Counted from the first letter of the stretch, positions 1 through 7,616 are shown. The stretch: DNA of 13,163 bases from Verrucomicrobia bacterium UBA740 (GCA_002298665.1 DBKW01000096.1:1-13163), one strand, 5' to 3'. Program-made: numbers and translations. The notes: generated by a model from the letters alone, not told the origin.

Positions 1-42
1 GGAGGGGATGGGCGGTTGGAAGGATATTAGAGAAAACTCCAT

Positions 43-62
43 GGGGATTTGGGAATCGCCCC
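43..62 (-). terminator. Possible weak terminator hairpin after the last operon gene
   Basis: On the minus strand, 9 bases past the stop codon of the membrane-protein gene, there is a GATT/AATC stem with a 4-base loop, continued by three G-C pairs after a single-base bulge. A TTTT run follows only after about six further bases, so the fit to an intrinsic terminator is poor. An ATG at 42 opens a frame that runs off the window edge (14 codons, no Shine-Dalgarno site), so the region could instead lead into another operon gene. The window ends before this can be decided. Confidence 0.25.
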
Positions 63-70
63 GGATAGCG

Positions 71-1363
71 TCAAACGCGGCGTGTACGCAGGCAAAGCGC
101 AATGACCGTGGTTGTGCAGACGGGCGCGACGAAAACCGCGCTTACCGCCATCAGCCAACCCGGTACGCCAAGCAATTTCAGCGCAAAAAGCGTCAAAAAA
201 AGTCCGCATGTGTAGGCGATTTGCCCCGCCATGACCGCCCGCGGACGCTTCCGGACCGCCGCGAGACCCTCCAAACGCCCCCGCAGGGCCTGTATGACGG
301 CAATAAAGGCGTAGATTCCGATTGCCAGGCGCGCCGTATCCAAAATCGCCGGCGGCACATTCTGATAGGAGCCGAAATACCACCGTCCGACGAGCGGGGA
401 GGCGAAAAGCGCGGGGATGAGCCCCAAAACAAGCCCCGCGCACGCGGCATAAACGAGGAGGCGGCGGTCTTTGGGATATTCGGGCGGAAACTCGATCGCC
501 ACCGCCTGCATGCGCAACGCCGCGTAGGCCACGGGGTTGGCGACGCCGATGGTCACGTAATGGATCGCGAGCATATCCGCCGCCTGGGGCGTGCGGCTCA
601 CAAACGCCGCGATGATGATGGGGGACATCATGAGGAGAAGTCCGCCGAAGGAAAGGGGCAACGTGAAGCGGAATTGCGTGGAAACGGCATTATCCGCGTC
701 CGCGGCACCGGGTTGCGCCAAGAGTTCCCGCGTATAGGGACGCGCATAGAACCAGGTGATCGCGAGTTCCACCACGCACCCCAGGGTGAGCGCGAAAAGC
801 CCCGGACCCGCCCCCGTCCACCCCAGACGGGGGAAAAGCGCCGCGCTCGCCACCGTCAGCACGATGCGGACGCATGTGGCGACATTCGCCTTTCCGCTCT
901 GGAGGTTGTTGAACAGCACGACGAGAGGCACGTTGCGCAGGAAGAAACTGCCGTTCATGACGGTGCCCCAAAGCAGGGTTTCGCGCGCGATTTGCGCCAG
1001 ATCCGGCGACAGGGAGAATCCGCCCTCGAAAACCCACGTATTGAAAGGCGGGAGCGCCGGAAGGCATTGCGCGGCCAAAAGCGCCGCCATCATCAGGGCG
1101 TTCAACTTGCGAAAGTTCAGATACCCGGCACGGTCCGTCGCGAAAACCATGCCCGTCATCATAAGGCCGCCGCCAAAAGCGCCAATCATGAACATGATCA
1201 TCTGCCCTTGGGCGAAAGCGGTCAGTTCGTGCACGCCGTAGACGCCATGCGTCACGATTCCCGCCACGAGCGGGTAGGTCAGCGATTGCGAAAAGGCCTG
1301 CAACAGCATCGGCACGTAGAAACGCGTGACACGGCCGACGCCGAACGACGGACGGGTTGACAT
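71..1363 (-). CDS. MATE/MOP-type multispanning membrane protein, probable exporter or flippase
   Basis: This is a 430-residue hydrophobic protein with about 10-12 predicted membrane segments, for example near residues 15-36, 52-72, 88-105, 161-177, 184-205, 236-255, 265-285, 302-320, 343-360, 380-397 and 402-424. Length, segment spacing and the Pro-containing first helix (FYVPMLLQAF) fit the MOP superfamily of MATE, polysaccharide flippase and ANKH-like transporters. A polar loop with Arg and Lys at 361-376 sits before the last two helices, as in ANKH/MATE-like proteins. No motif fixes the substrate. It is the last recognised gene of the clpC operon: its ATG lies one base after the TAG of the acetyltransferase gene, so translation is probably coupled. 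Membrane character is secure, the superfamily likely, and the function unknown. Confidence 0.72.
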   Translation of the reverse strand: MSTRPSFGVGRVTRFYVPMLLQAFSQSLTYPLVAGIVTHGVYGVHELTAFAQGQMIMFMIGAFGGGLMMTGMVFATDRAGYLNFRKLNALMMAALLAAQCLPALPPFNTWVFEGGFSLSPDLAQIARETLLWGTVMNGSFFLRNVPLVVLFNNLQSGKANVATCVRIVLTVASAALFPRLGWTGAGPGLFALTLGCVVELAITWFYARPYTRELLAQPGAADADNAVSTQFRFTLPLSFGGLLLMMSPIIIAAFVSRTPQAADMLAIHYVTIGVANPVAYAALRMQAVAIEFPPEYPKDRRLLVYAACAGLVLGLIPALFASPLVGRWYFGSYQNVPPAILDTARLAIGIYAFIAVIQALRGRLEGLAAVRKRPRAVMAGQIAYTCGLFLTLFALKLLGVPGWLMAVSAVFVAPVCTTTVIALCLRTRRV

Positions 1364-1364
1364 G

Positions 1365-1859
1365 CTACTTCGCGAGTTCCAGCACCATGGCGATTTCGGG
1401 GCAGGTATACGGGTCCGAATGCTTGGTGCAGTTTATGCACCCAGTGTAGAGTTTATGCAAAATCTTCGTCTTGGGTATCTCGTGGAAGCCCAAGGCGCCG
1501 AAAAAGGCCGGCGCGAACGTCAAAACGACCGCCTCGTGCGTGCCTGTGGTCCGGATGACGTCCACCGTCGCCGCGATCAGCGCCCGCCCCACCCCCTGGC
1601 GGCGATAGGGGGTCAAAACGGCGACGGACTGTATTTCGACCGTGGCGGACTCCGGCGCGCCCAGTTCGGGGTGGATGGAATACGCCGCGCACCCCAGAAT
1701 CGTCCCTTTCGCTTCGGCGACGAGGAAACGGTCGATGTTCTCCACGATATTGCCCAGCGAGCGCGGCACAAGCAAATAATTGTGCAGATGAATAAGCGCG
1801 TATATCTTCTCCGCATCCGAAAGGCGCGCCTTGCGCACGCAAAATGATTCGTTTTCCAT
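1365..1859 (-). CDS. GNAT acetyltransferase, short ArgA-like (N-acetylglutamate synthase type)
   Basis: The protein has 164 residues and a single GNAT fold. The acetyl-CoA pyrophosphate-binding signature RRQGVG is at 86-91, preceded by the beta4 strand VEIQSVAV (74-81) and followed by the FFGALGF segment (119-125). The N-terminus (VRKARLSDAEKIYALI) and the tail GCINCTKHSDPYTCPEIAMV (140-159, Cys141, 144 and 153) match the stand-alone ArgA-like acetyltransferases that supply N-acetylglutamate, the first step of arginine synthesis, in bacteria lacking a full-size ArgA. The Cys cluster may hold a metal, which is inference. Its ATG overlaps the clpC stop by one base (TAATG), and the membrane-protein gene follows after one base. 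No other arginine gene is in view, so a different small-molecule or protein acetyl acceptor remains possible. Confidence 0.8.
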   Translation of the reverse strand: MENESFCVRKARLSDAEKIYALIHLHNYLLVPRSLGNIVENIDRFLVAEAKGTILGCAAYSIHPELGAPESATVEIQSVAVLTPYRRQGVGRALIAATVDVIRTTGTHEAVVLTFAPAFFGALGFHEIPKTKILHKLYTGCINCTKHSDPYTCPEIAMVLELAK

Positions 1860-4303
1860 TATTTGAACTCGAGCTCTTGTCCGGATTTGGCCAATTTGAC
1901 GCGAATGGTCTTCTTTTTCGCGCCCGCCAGAACCTTTTCCGCCAGCGGATCCTGGATGTAGGTCTGGACGACGCGCCGCAACGGACGCGCCCCCAACGTG
2001 GGATCGTTGCCCTTCTCAACAAGGAAGTCGCGGACTGCGTCGTCCAATACGATCTTGTAGCCCAACTTTTCCAGCCGCGCCTGGAACTTGTCCACTTCCA
2101 GCGACAGGATCTGCTTAAGATCGTTCTTGTCCAGCGGACGGAATACGACAATATCGTCAAACCGGTTCAAAAGCTCGGGCCGGAACGTGCGGCGCGCTTC
2201 CGCCATGAGTTGTTCCTTCAAGCGGTCGTATTCGGTCTCGCCCGCCTGGGCCGAAAAGCCCAGATGCGTGCCGCCCCGCGCGAAACCGACGCCCAGGTTC
2301 GCCGTGCAGATGATTATGGTATTGCGGAAGTCGACGACGCGCCCCTGTCCGTCTGTAAGGCGTCCGTCGTCCAGAATCTGCAAAAGCATGTTCATGACAT
2401 CGCCATCGGCCTTCTCGAATTCGTCGAAGAGAACGACCGAATACGGACGCCGCCGCACGCGTTCCGTGAGCTGCCCGCCCTCGTCGTATCCGACATACCC
2501 CGGGGGCGCGCCAACGAGACGGGAGGAAGAGTATTTCTCCTGGAATTCGCTCATATCGAAGGTAATAAGCGCCTTTTCGTCGCCATATACCTTTTCCGCA
2601 AGCATCTTGGCGAGATAGGTCTTGCCCACGCCCGTCGGTCCCAAGAAAAGGAAACTGCCGATCGGACGCTTCGGGTCCGCCAAAAAGGCCCGGCTGCGGC
2701 GCAAAGCGCGTGCCACGGACGCAACCGCCTGCGGCTGGCCGACGATGATCTCGTCGAGGGACTTCTCCATGCCTAGAAGCTTCTCCGCCGTCGCCGCGGA
2801 CATCTTTTCCACCGGGACGCCGCTCATGGAAGAGACCGTCTCGGCAATATCGGCCGGGGCGACTTCAATCACGTCTTCCTTGTGCGTAGCCCGCCAGGCG
2901 GCGAGATCCGCCTCGAATTTGATTGAAGCGTCCTGTATGCCGTCCCGGCAAGCGGCCGCTTTGTCGAAATCCCCCGCCGCGACCGCGGCGTCTTTCTGCT
3001 GGCGCAGGTGCTCCAGGGCCTCCTGCTGGTCCTGCAAATAGGCCGGGCGCACACTCGCCCGCATGCGCAAACGCGCACCCGTCTCGTCCATCGCGTCTAT
3101 GGCCTTGTCCGGCAATTGCCGCGCCGGCAAATAGCGCGCCGTAAGCTCCACGCAGGCGCGCAAAGCCTCCTCGGGATAGTGGACGCTGTGGTATTCCTCG
3201 TATTTGGGGGCTAGACCCTTGAGGATCGCGATGGCGTCCTCTATGGAGGGCTCTTCAATCTGCACGGGCTGGAAGCGCCGCTCGAGCGCCGCGTCTTTTT
3301 CGATGGACTTGTGGTATTCCTTGAGCGTTGTCGCCCCGACGCACTGCAATTCGCCGCGGGCCAGCGCTGGTTTGAGGATGTTCGCCGCGTCCATCGCACC
3401 TTCCGAGCCGCCCGCGCCCACCATGGTATGGATTTCGTCGAGAAAGAGGATGATGTTTCCGGCGCGGCGTGTCTCGTCCAGGATCTTCTTCAAACGTTCC
3501 TCGAACTGGCCGCGATACTGGGTGCCGGCGACGATGCGCGCCATATCCAGCGCCACCACGCGCTTGGATTGCAGGCGTTCCGGCACGTCGCCCCGCAGAA
3601 TCGCCTGTGCGAGCCCCTCGACGACCGCCGTCTTGCCGACCCCGGCTTCGCCGATCAGGACCGCATTGTTCTTCGTGCGACGCCCCAGAATCTGGATGAC
3701 GCGCTTCAATTCTTCCGTGCGGCCGATAACGGGGTCCAACTTCCCTTGGCGGGCCAAATCCGTCAAATCTCGCCCAAAAGCGTTGATTGTCGGCGTTTTT
3801 TGCGCCTTCCCGTTCTCGCCGCGCGGCGTAGGCGCGGGATCGTCTTTTGCCGGATCCGCCTCGGGATCCGCCGACGGACGCCCGTTTCCCGCAAGCCCGG
3901 CGGCAACATACTTGTCGAATGTGACGCCGGCGTTGAACAAAAGCTGGGCCGCGGCGTTGTCCCCTTCGCGCAGAATCGCCGCGACAAGCTGCACGGTCCC
4001 CACCGGCGCGCCCTTGCCGGCCTCGAGCTCGGCCATATCGAAAATCTTCTTCATACGCGCCGTCATGGGGAGTTTGCCGCGCTGCAAAACGCCCGTCGCA
4101 TTGCCCGCCACCGACGTGCGCAACGATTCGGCCAAATCCGTCAAAGACAGGCCCATCGCCCGCAGGCGCCGGCAGGCCTGGCAGTCGGGAATCGCCAAAA
4201 TGCACAGAAAGATATGCTCCGCCCCAATATGGTCATGCCCCAGTTTGCGTGCGCAGTCCTCCGCGCCGTTTATCGCGTCATATGCGTTTTTCGTCAAATT
4301 CAT
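1859..4303 (-). CDS. clpC: ClpC-type AAA+ unfoldase, ATP-binding subunit of Clp protease
   Basis: At 814 residues it has the usual ClpC length. Two Clp-N repeats (about 1-135) precede a Pro/Asp-rich linker (140-170). AAA+ module 1 has Walker A GEAGVGKT (218-225), Walker B ILFLDE (285-290) and arginine finger ERR (341-343). A short middle domain with a UVR-like motif (about 425-458) marks ClpC rather than ClpB. AAA+ module 2 has Walker A GPTGVGKT (555-562), Walker B VVLFDE (623-628) and sensor 2 GARPLRR (771-777). The LGF tripeptide at 681-683 is the loop that docks on ClpP, so this should feed substrates to ClpP in the cytoplasm. In the N-domain, the first repeat keeps GAEH with Glu29, but the matching Glu of the second repeat is Val104. 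The start overlaps the upstream McsA/McsB-like gene by ATGA. Confidence 0.96.
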   Translation of the reverse strand: MNLTKNAYDAINGAEDCARKLGHDHIGAEHIFLCILAIPDCQACRRLRAMGLSLTDLAESLRTSVAGNATGVLQRGKLPMTARMKKIFDMAELEAGKGAPVGTVQLVAAILREGDNAAAQLLFNAGVTFDKYVAAGLAGNGRPSADPEADPAKDDPAPTPRGENGKAQKTPTINAFGRDLTDLARQGKLDPVIGRTEELKRVIQILGRRTKNNAVLIGEAGVGKTAVVEGLAQAILRGDVPERLQSKRVVALDMARIVAGTQYRGQFEERLKKILDETRRAGNIILFLDEIHTMVGAGGSEGAMDAANILKPALARGELQCVGATTLKEYHKSIEKDAALERRFQPVQIEEPSIEDAIAILKGLAPKYEEYHSVHYPEEALRACVELTARYLPARQLPDKAIDAMDETGARLRMRASVRPAYLQDQQEALEHLRQQKDAAVAAGDFDKAAACRDGIQDASIKFEADLAAWRATHKEDVIEVAPADIAETVSSMSGVPVEKMSAATAEKLLGMEKSLDEIIVGQPQAVASVARALRRSRAFLADPKRPIGSFLFLGPTGVGKTYLAKMLAEKVYGDEKALITFDMSEFQEKYSSSRLVGAPPGYVGYDEGGQLTERVRRRPYSVVLFDEFEKADGDVMNMLLQILDDGRLTDGQGRVVDFRNTIIICTANLGVGFARGGTHLGFSAQAGETEYDRLKEQLMAEARRTFRPELLNRFDDIVVFRPLDKNDLKQILSLEVDKFQARLEKLGYKIVLDDAVRDFLVEKGNDPTLGARPLRRVVQTYIQDPLAEKVLAGAKKKTIRVKLAKSGQELEFK

Positions 4304-5241
4304 AGAAATATCCTCATCGCACGGGTCGTATAGTTGACGCCTCTAAAAAGGGAATTGGCTTCGTCCGCCAGAAGATCGTCCATCCTGTTCGCCTCTTCCT
4401 CCGTTATGAAGAGGTTGTGCTTCTCCAGGTCGCACCGCTCTATCAAGTGGTCCAACTCGGCCAGCTTGATGCCCTTGAGAAGCCGTTCGCACAGCGCAAC
4501 ACGCACAGGGGACATCAAATCGACAAATTCCCCCTGCGTCAGAATGCGGCAGACCTTCAGAATGGCCAGCGCACGGCCGAGCGAATCGGCAAAAACCCGC
4601 GAAGATTCGGTCACGAGCAGCGAACGCGCACGCTTTTCGCGTTCGATCACAAGTTCGATGCAATCCTTTAACTCTTCTTTCGGACAAGAATAGCGCACTT
4701 CGTAGAGGTGGCCCGCCGCCGAGAAACCGTCTGCGTCATACGGCACGAGATAGACATCCTGAATGCTGCAGGCCCGCAGGACATCCTGAAGCTCGTAAAT
4801 CTGGAAAAGGCCCTCCAGATGCAGACAATCGCGCACCACATAGGTCGCCGGAAAGCCTTTGAGCGGAAAGTGCTGCGTTTGGGCCATGAAATCCGCGTTG
4901 CTCCGCACATTGCGCTTCAACGCCGAAGTGAGCGCCTCGTCGAGCGGCATGCCATGTTCCGTCGCGTCCTTTATGTGAGTAAAGAGATCGTCCATGGCCG
5001 AGGCGACCTTGTTCGTCAATTCATCCCCCAGAGACAGCACGTCCGGAAGGTTCCCCGGGAAGTCCGTTTCGCCGTTCTTGGGAAGATGGTCCGTCCCCGC
5101 ATGTTCATCCGCTTCCAGGCTGGTCTTGGCGCGCGCCTTCTTCGCGCAGGCCTTGCAAACATAAAGCTCAATCTCCCTGCCTTCTTTCTGCAGGTTGAGG
5201 ACCGTTTCCGCCTCTTTTTTATGGCACAATTCGCATTTCAT
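4300..5241 (-). CDS. McsA-type zinc ribbon fused to truncated McsB-like C-terminal domain
   Basis: This 313-residue protein starts with one zinc ribbon, Cys3-x2-Cys6 and Cys29-x2-Cys32, very like the first ribbon of McsA. The second McsA ribbon and the UVR motif are absent. After a polar linker (40-70), residues about 125-300 resemble, from remembered McsB sequence, the C-terminal part of the protein-arginine kinase: the order CLHLEGL, HLYEVRY, EREKRARSLL, LGRALAILKVCRIL, MSPVRVAL matches McsB MHLPAL, NIFQISN, QERSAREAI, YRSYGVLSNCRMI, LSDVRLGI. The N-terminal kinase lobe is missing, and the Cys-containing nucleotide loop and acidic substrate loop are not conserved, so kinase activity is unlikely. 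It is the first gene of the operon and overlaps clpC by ATGA, matching the mcsA-mcsB-clpC order of Bacillus without ctsR. A role as ClpC adaptor or activator is inferred. Its Shine-Dalgarno site is weak. Confidence 0.75.
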   Translation of the reverse strand: MKCELCHKKEAETVLNLQKEGREIELYVCKACAKKARAKTSLEADEHAGTDHLPKNGETDFPGNLPDVLSLGDELTNKVASAMDDLFTHIKDATEHGMPLDEALTSALKRNVRSNADFMAQTQHFPLKGFPATYVVRDCLHLEGLFQIYELQDVLRACSIQDVYLVPYDADGFSAAGHLYEVRYSCPKEELKDCIELVIEREKRARSLLVTESSRVFADSLGRALAILKVCRILTQGEFVDLMSPVRVALCERLLKGIKLAELDHLIERCDLEKHNLFITEEEANRMDDLLADEANSLFRGVNYTTRAMRIFL

Positions 5242-5276
5242 ACTTCACAATCCAATCTTCTCGTTAGCTCAAGTAC

Positions 5277-5285
5277 ATTATACCA
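5277..5285 (-). promoter_or_regulatory. Extended -10 promoter of the McsA/McsB-like-clpC operon
   Basis: The minus strand carries TGGTATAAT, a perfect sigma70 -10 hexamer with the extended TGn element. The -35 position (about 5300-5306) reads TTCCCT or TCCCTG, far from TTGACA, as expected for an extended -10 promoter. Transcription should begin near 5270, giving a leader of about 29 bases before the ATG at 5241. It lies directly downstream of the rpsG terminator hairpin, which separates the two operons. Confidence 0.75.
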
Positions 5286-5310
5286 TATTTCAGGACTCCC
5301 AGGGAAATAT
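5285..5310 (-). promoter_or_regulatory. Inverted repeat over the clpC-operon promoter, candidate operator
   Basis: Perfect 7-base arms ATATTTC and GAAATAT are separated by 12 bases and fill the interval between the -35 region and the -10 element. A smaller palindrome, TCCCAGGGA (5297-5305), lies inside and overlaps one arm. The placement is typical of a repressor site. The sequence is not CIRCE, the CtsR heptad repeat or HAIR, so any regulator is unidentified. Confidence 0.45.
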
Positions 5311-5321
5311 TTTCGCGGGGG

Positions 5322-5357
5322 AACAAAAGCGAAGGGCCGCAGCGGACGCCGCGACCC
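5322..5357 (-). terminator. Intrinsic terminator-like hairpin after rpsG
   Basis: Thirty bases past the rpsG stop, the minus strand folds into a 10-base-pair stem (5334-5357, two G-U pairs) with a GTCC loop. A moderately T-rich tail (TTCGCTTTTGTT) follows. It lies between rpsG and the next promoter, so it closes the rpsL-rpsG unit. Confidence 0.6.
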
Positions 5358-5387
5358 CGATCTAGGAAAAGTTAGAAGGAAGTCCTC

Positions 5388-5912
5388 TTAGCCCGCGTTA
5401 TTGCCCCACGCGTAGTGGGCGAACGCCTTGTTGGCTTGCGCCATCTTGTGGACATCGTCACGCTTCTTGATGACGTTGCCCTGCCCCTGGAACGCGTCGA
5501 TGACTTCCGCCGCGACCGCCGCCGGCATGCCCATGCCGTGACGGGCGCCTGCGTACTGCGTCGTCCAGCGAAGCGCGAGCGAAAGCTGGCGGTTCGCCGC
5601 GATCGGCACAGGGACCGGATAGGTCGTGCCGCCCACGCGACGCGTCTTGACCTCGACCTGCGGCTTCATGTTGTCGATCGCCGTCGCGAGAACCTCGAGC
5701 GGATCGGAGAACACCTTGTCATCCTTGGTGAACTTCGCCGCGTCTTTCGCGATCGCTTCCTGGATCTTCGCGATGGCGCCGTAGACAATCTTTTCCGCCG
5801 CGGTCTTCTTGCCGTCCTTCATGATCACGCGGATCATGTGCGCCACGAGTTCCGAATTGAACTTCGGATCCAGCGTCACGCGCTTGACGATCTTTCTAGC
5901 TCTTCTCGACAT
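5388..5912 (-). CDS. rpsG: 30S ribosomal protein S7
   Basis: S7 is a primary binder of the 3' domain of 16S rRNA and nucleates assembly of the small-subunit head. The 174-residue protein shows DPKFNSELVAHMI near the start, VEVKTRRVGGTTYPVPV in the middle and KKRDDVHKMAQANKAFAHY near the end, all hallmark S7 segments. It is longer than the usual 156 or so residues because of an extra Lys/Asp-rich stretch of roughly ten residues (about 53-68) and a slightly extended tail. The start follows rpsL by 3 bases and has a strong GAGGAG Shine-Dalgarno site inside the end of rpsL. fusA, the common next gene, is not here: a terminator-like hairpin and an unrelated operon follow. Confidence 0.98.
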   Translation of the reverse strand: MSRRARKIVKRVTLDPKFNSELVAHMIRVIMKDGKKTAAEKIVYGAIAKIQEAIAKDAAKFTKDDKVFSDPLEVLATAIDNMKPQVEVKTRRVGGTTYPVPVPIAANRQLSLALRWTTQYAGARHGMGMPAAVAAEVIDAFQGQGNVIKKRDDVHKMAQANKAFAHYAWGNNAG

Positions 5913-5915
5913 GGC

Positions 5916-6299
<384 letters not shown>

Positions 6300-6337
6300 G
6301 TATATGCTTTCCTTACTTTTCCATAGACTAGTCGTAT

Positions 6338-6366
6338 ATTATATCATTATGCCGTTGCTCTGACAA
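6338..6366 (-). promoter_or_regulatory. Sigma70-type promoter of rpsL-rpsG
   Basis: TTGTCA (-35, 6361-6366) and TATAAT (-10, 6338-6343) are separated by exactly 17 bases on the minus strand. The predicted start of transcription is near 6331, leaving a leader of about 31 bases. Upstream, 6370-6412 is an A-rich, purine-rich tract that could act like an UP element, as expected for a strongly expressed ribosomal promoter. Confidence 0.85.
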
Positions 6367-6464
6367 GGGGGATTTTTCAATCTTTCTCTCTCTTTTTAAG
6401 CAAATTCTTCCTTTTATCGCCGTTTCGACCCACTCCCCCGCGCGCCGGACCGCCCTTTATCGCC

Positions 6465-7616
6465 TCAGCGCACCGTAAAATGGTAGGCCGTGCGGCTCTT
6501 GAACGTCTCGCCCGGACGCAAAACCGTCGTGGGAAACTCCGGATGGTTGGGCGAGTCGGGATAGTGCTGCGTCTCGAGCGCGACGCCCGCGAACGGACAC
6601 AGCTTCTTCCCGGCCGTCTTGGCCGGCAGGTCGGACGTCATGTTCTGCGCCCCGTACATCTGCATGCACGGCTCGGTCGTCTGGATCTCCAAAACGCGCC
6701 CGGAGACGGGATCGTGCAGCGTCGCCGCCGGACGCATCTCGCCCGCCTTGCCGCGCAGCACAAAGTTGTGGTCGTACCAGTTGTCCATGGGCGCGAACGC
6801 CTTTTCCGCCGCCATCAGGCCCGACCAGGCGTCGAGCGGCCGCATTTGCCGAAAATCCATGCCTGTTCCTTTCACGAGGGCGTCCCGGGTCGGGATGAGC
6901 CCCTTGTCTGTCTGCGTGTAAGAGTCGGCGAAGATCTGGATCTCCTGCTTGCGCACGTCTCCGCTCGCTTCGCCCGCCAGATTCCAGTAGGAGTGGTGGG
7001 TGAGATTGATGATCGTGGGCTTGTCGGTCGTCGCCTCGTAGTCGATGATCCAACGATTGTCCGTCGTGACGCGGTAGGTGATGGTCGCCGTCACCGTGCC
7101 GGGGAACCCCATCTCGCCGTCCTTCGAGATGCAGGCCAGCACCAGCCCCGCTTCGGACGCCGCCTGGTAAGGCTGAACCTTCCAAACCTTCTGGCTCCAC
7201 CCCTCGGGGCCGCCATGCAGCGTATTGTGCCGGTTCGGCTTGTTCTCATTAATTGGAAGCTGGTACACGACGCCGTCCAGCGTGAACCGGCCGTCGGCGA
7301 TGCGGTTGGCGTACCGCCCCACAAGCGTCCCCATCGAAAAACCGTACGTCTCGTATTCCGCGGCAGTGTTCCACCCCAGCGTCACGTCCGCGAGGTTCCC
7401 GTGGCGGTCTGGCGCATAGGCGCGCACCAGCCGCCCGCCGTAGTCCGTCACATCGAGAATCAGCCCGTTGCCGCTGTCGATACGCCAAATGTGCGTTTCG
7501 CGTCCGTCGGACAGCTTGCCAAAAGGCTTCGGCCCCGTGACCGTCACCGCAGCCTGTACACACGAAGCCGCCAGACACGCCGCGGCCACAACAGCAGAAG
7601 TCGATTTTCTTTTCAT
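6465..7616 (-). CDS. galM: Aldose 1-epimerase (galactose mutarotase) with signal peptide
   Basis: It interconverts alpha and beta anomers of sugars such as glucose and galactose. The 383-residue protein keeps the catalytic set: NTLHGG with His134, THHSYWNL with His208 as the likely general acid, and ALETQHYPDSPNHPEFP with Glu348 as general base. The first 22 or so residues are a signal peptide (MKRKS, a hydrophobic stretch, then VQA|AV), so the enzyme is probably periplasmic or secreted and acts on sugars before uptake. A Cys at 19 is not in a good lipobox. The MKRK n-region supports this start although no Shine-Dalgarno site precedes it: the predicted transcript starts at the ATG. It stands alone between the repeat array and the rpsL promoter, with no clear terminator after it. 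Confidence 0.95.
   Translation of the reverse strand: MKRKSTSAVVAAACLAASCVQAAVTVTGPKPFGKLSDGRETHIWRIDSGNGLILDVTDYGGRLVRAYAPDRHGNLADVTLGWNTAAEYETYGFSMGTLVGRYANRIADGRFTLDGVVYQLPINENKPNRHNTLHGGPEGWSQKVWKVQPYQAASEAGLVLACISKDGEMGFPGTVTATITYRVTTDNRWIIDYEATTDKPTIINLTHHSYWNLAGEASGDVRKQEIQIFADSYTQTDKGLIPTRDALVKGTGMDFRQMRPLDAWSGLMAAEKAFAPMDNWYDHNFVLRGKAGEMRPAATLHDPVSGRVLEIQTTEPCMQMYGAQNMTSDLPAKTAGKKLCPFAGVALETQHYPDSPNHPEFPTTVLRPGETFKSRTAYHFTVR

Noticed and set aside
1..42. Start of a further gene downstream of the membrane protein
   Set aside because: There are only 14 codons before the window edge, no Shine-Dalgarno site, and overlap with a possible weak terminator.
8..1360. Long open frame on the plus strand, 450 codons
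   Set aside because: It is antisense to a well-formed membrane protein. Its product is an Arg/His-rich sequence with no fold signal, the usual mirror of GC-rich coding DNA.
3204..4337. Long plus-strand frames across clpC
   Set aside because: The minus-strand frame encodes every ClpC motif. The plus-strand products are low-complexity and have no recognisable domain.
5242..5330. CtsR, CIRCE or HAIR operator before the clpC operon
   Set aside because: None of the known consensus sites is present. Only the unrelated ATATTTC/GAAATAT repeat was found.
7554..7616. Lipoprotein signal in GalM
   Set aside because: The residues before Cys19 (LAAS) place Ser rather than Gly/Ala at -1 and Ala at -3. 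A type I cleavage after VQA fits better.
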